Source: Neobacillus sp. OS1-2
Lineage (GTDB): Bacteria > Bacillota > Bacilli > Bacillales > Cytobacillaceae
NCBI RefSeq assembly: GCF_030915505.1
Contig: NZ_CP133265.1
Span: 3,190,001 to 3,254,000 of the forward strand
Direction: 5' to 3'
DNA length: 64,000 bases
Shown here: positions 61,723 to 64,000 of the stretch, one piece after another
Position numbering within the stretch: position 1 is the stretch's first letter
Layout of the letters: each line of letters starts with the position of its first letter
The notes under the pieces: model-generated
Databases searched by the model: none
What the model was told of the DNA's origin: nothing
The model's input: only the letters and a program-made list of their open reading frames with translations
Made by a program: the position numbers and the translations under genes

Positions 61723-63882
61723 GTGAAAAACATCTTATTAAAGGAAGAACTTTTGACGATTTTTAAAAATAAAAAAGTCTTAATTCCGATTATCGCTGTT
61801 ATGTTTGTCCCCGTCCTATATGCCGGAATGTTTTTGTGGGCGTTTTGGGATCCGTATGACAAGCTTGACGAACTGCCAGTCGCAGTTGTGAATGGAGATG
61901 CGGGTGCAACACTTGATGGGGATCACCTAAAGCTAGGTGATGACTTAGTAACTAAGTTAAAGAAGAGCAAAGACTTTGGGTTTGAATTTGTTGATAAAAA
62001 AGAAGGTTATAAAGAATTAAAGGATCAAAAATATTATATGGTCATTGAAATTCCGAAAGATTTTTCTAAAAATGCAACTACATTAATGGATAAGGATCCA
62101 AAAAAATTAGAGTTGATTTATACTCCTAATGAAAGCTTTAACTTCCTTTCAGCACAAATTGGTAATACGGCTGCTGAGAAGATTAAAACGGCAGTAGCGG
62201 AAAAAGTAACAGAAACCTATGCAGAAACTATTTTTTCAAAAGTTAGCGATCTTGCTGACGGGATTATAAAAGCAAGTGACGGGGCAGGTCAGTTAAAAGA
62301 TGGTTCCGTAGATTTAAATAAAGGATCTGAGGAGTTAAACGGTGGCCTAGCAACACTCGCTGAAAAATCTCTTGAATTTAATAATGGTGTCAAAACAGCT
62401 AATTCAGGTTCAAAGGCATTGGCTTCCGGGGCAACTGAATTGAAAGAAGGACTTTCTAAAGCAGAAGCTAATATGCCTATCTTAATTGATGGAACAAATC
62501 AGGTTGCTGCCGGTGCAGCAAAATTAAAAACCGAGCTGCCCGCTGGTATTGCACAAGGAATGCAAAAAGAATTAACGGGCAGCGTCGGGGAGCTTAATAA
62601 AGGGATTGACATGTTTGAAACGCAGTTAACGAAAGGTTTGGCTGCACAAATTGCGGATCAGACGATTACAGAACAAACAGAAAAAATGAAGAAACTTGCT
62701 AACGCCTTAATCGCAAATGGGGTTTCTCCACAGCTTGTAAATGCCATCATGACAGCAGAACCTGCACCAACAAAAGAGGTGGTGCAAGCCGGTATTGAAG
62801 CAAAGCTATCTCCAGGAATTGATGCCGGTTTTAAACAATTTAAAACGGGTGTTAATGAAAAACTTTTGGGTGCGACCAATGGATTAGATCAAAAGATTAA
62901 GAGTCAGACCGATCCTTATTTTAATCAATTGTTAGCCGGTATTAATCAAGTAAATAGTGGTCAAAAACAACTTCAATCGGGAATCGATGCTTTGTCTGCG
63001 GGTTCTATCAAATTAAATGACGGAACAAATACCTTGTCTACTGGATTGAACACGTTAGAGGATGGTTCTAACCAACTTACAGCAGGAACTGGAAAATTAG
63101 CAGACGGCTCTAATCAATTAAAAGATGGGACCACGAAGCTTTCTGACGGTGCGAAGGAATTAGCTGATAAGCTTGCCGATGGTGCAAAAGAAGCCTCCAA
63201 GGTTCATTCAGATGATAAAACATATAATATGATGGCAGAACCGGTTAAACTCGATAATAAGAAAATGAATCATGTACCAAACTATGGAACTGGATTTGCC
63301 CCATACTTCATATCGCTAGGTTTATTTGTTGGTGCACTATTATTATCGATTGTCTTCCCGCTGCGAGATACTGCAGTTGCTCCTTCAAGTGGATTTAACT
63401 GGTTTCTTAGCAAGTATTCTATCATGGCGGGTGTTGGAATTATCCAAGCGTTACTTGCCGATGTAATCCTGCTAGGAGGATTAGGACTTGATGTACAGAG
63501 TGTACCAAAGTTTATTCTATTTTCAATCATAACCAGCTTGACGTTCATTGCCTTGATTCAATTGCTCGTTTCAGTATTCGCTGATGCAGGACGTTTCTTG
63601 GCTATCGTCATCTTAATTTTCCAATTAACTACAAGTGCGGGAACCTTCCCACTTGAATTAATTCCTAATTTCTTACAGCATTTTAATGCCTTCTTGCCAA
63701 TGACCTATTCGGTTCAAGGCTTTAAAGCTGTCATTTCAAGTGGTGACTTCAGCTTTATGTGGCATAATACAACGATTCTTTTAGGTTTCTTAGTTGCATT
63801 CGCCTTAGTAACGATCGCCTATTTTACAATGAGACATAAACATCAACATCAACATCAAAATAATTCTTTAGTAAGTGAATAA
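61723..63882 (+). CDS. yhgE: YhgE/Pip-domain membrane protein
   Basis: A 719-residue membrane protein related to the Lactococcus phage infection protein and to ABC-2 exporter permeases. One N-terminal helix (about 20-40), a large extracellular part with a long coiled region of LKDGSxxLxxG-type repeats (about 200-500), and five or six C-terminal helices. The GTG at 61723 follows AAAGGAGGT by 8 bases. It may serve as a phage receptor or in ESX/type VII-like secretion as in the family; not provable here. It ends in a His/Gln-rich tail. Confidence 0.88.
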   Translation: MKNILLKEELLTIFKNKKVLIPIIAVMFVPVLYAGMFLWAFWDPYDKLDELPVAVVNGDAGATLDGDHLKLGDDLVTKLKKSKDFGFEFVDKKEGYKELKDQKYYMVIEIPKDFSKNATTLMDKDPKKLELIYTPNESFNFLSAQIGNTAAEKIKTAVAEKVTETYAETIFSKVSDLADGIIKASDGAGQLKDGSVDLNKGSEELNGGLATLAEKSLEFNNGVKTANSGSKALASGATELKEGLSKAEANMPILIDGTNQVAAGAAKLKTELPAGIAQGMQKELTGSVGELNKGIDMFETQLTKGLAAQIADQTITEQTEKMKKLANALIANGVSPQLVNAIMTAEPAPTKEVVQAGIEAKLSPGIDAGFKQFKTGVNEKLLGATNGLDQKIKSQTDPYFNQLLAGINQVNSGQKQLQSGIDALSAGSIKLNDGTNTLSTGLNTLEDGSNQLTAGTGKLADGSNQLKDGTTKLSDGAKELADKLADGAKEASKVHSDDKTYNMMAEPVKLDNKKMNHVPNYGTGFAPYFISLGLFVGALLLSIVFPLRDTAVAPSSGFNWFLSKYSIMAGVGIIQALLADVILLGGLGLDVQSVPKFILFSIITSLTFIALIQLLVSVFADAGRFLAIVILIFQLTTSAGTFPLELIPNFLQHFNAFLPMTYSVQGFKAVISSGDFSFMWHNTTILLGFLVAFALVTIAYFTMRHKHQHQHQNNSLVSE

Positions 63883-63887
63883 GTTAC

Positions 63888-63923
63888 AATACCAGCCGTA
63901 CTACTTCGGCTGGTATTTTATTT
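63888..63923 (+). terminator. Terminator after yhgE
   Basis: AATACCAGCCG pairs with CGGCTGGTATT around 8 bases, then TTATTT. Confidence 0.88.
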
Positions 63924-63984
63924 ATGAAAAGAAACAGATTTTGAGTATAGTAAAGGTAGGAACTAAAATTAGGAGGAATGAGTC

Positions 63985-64000
63985 GTGAAACTAACAATAA
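63985..64000 (+). CDS. Start of the next gene, cut by the window edge
   Basis: AGGAGGAATGAGTC is followed by a GTG reading MKLTI. Only five codons are visible, so the product cannot be named. Confidence 0.5.

Noticed and set aside
1..64000. CRISPR arrays, tRNA or rRNA genes
   Set aside because: I saw no regularly spaced direct repeats with unique spacers, no cloverleaf with a T-loop, and no rRNA sequence in the window.

Overview
The window comes from a low-GC Bacillaceae chromosome. Its gene order is that of the Bacillus subtilis yhaR-yhgE neighbourhood: yhaR, yhaQP, yhaONM, yhaL, prsA, yhaI, scoC, trpP, hit, ecsABC, yhaA, yhfA, hmoB, hemEHY, yhgE. Sporulation genes (YhaL, two YjcZ-type peptides), ScoC/Hpr and a TRAP-controlled trpP point to an endospore former close to, but not identical with, B. 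subtilis (no pbpF, yhgD or serC at their expected places). No species name can be given from the sequence alone.

Two mobile elements interrupt the backbone. The first is a class C-type group II intron (about 3443-5311). It sits just after the yhaP terminator hairpin and just before a LexA-like box and promoter for yhaONM; its RT/maturase ORF carries a one-base frameshift. The second is a complete-looking 35.66-kb HK97-type siphophage prophage (20112-55772). A large serine recombinase inserted it into the 3' part of yhfA. Both att sites can be read directly: attP reconstructs as a 44-bp imperfect palindrome centred on GT (+ strand), and joining the host halves restores an in-frame yhfA of about 465 codons.

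Prophage layout from left to right: serine integrase and ImmA-like protease (minus strand); a zinc-ribbon/DUF4352-like membrane protein; a CI-like repressor diverging from a Cro-like gene over four 15-bp operators, with a fifth operator in the cro-like gene; small early genes; a DnaD-like initiator with iterons, then a DnaB helicase; a long run of small, often cysteine-rich proteins; an ArpU-like late regulator; a terminator-bounded segment of about 480 bp with no convincing gene and much potential RNA structure; a catalytic-domain-only tyrosine recombinase; HNH, a possible cos region, TerS, TerL, portal, protease and capsid; head-tail connectors; tail tube; tail chaperone with a -1 slippery site; tape measure and Dit; a tailspike; an acyltransferase with a sequestered ribosome site; a decayed reverse gene; Tal with HxH repeats; holin; GH25 endolysin; and finally small accessory and regulator genes next to attR.

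How the parts work together: repressor and operators hold lysogeny; the initiator, its iterons and the helicase replicate the phage; ArpU probably switches on the late genes; the integrase splits or restores yhfA. On the chromosome, yhaONM form a nuclease/ATPase/exoribonuclease operon with a probable SOS input, ecsABC form an ABC exporter operon, and hemEHY carry out the last haem steps beside the haem oxygenase-like HmoB. The most interesting unexplained items are the structured segment at 34234-34714, the mutually exclusive hairpins at 25430-25516, and the insert between Dit and Tal.
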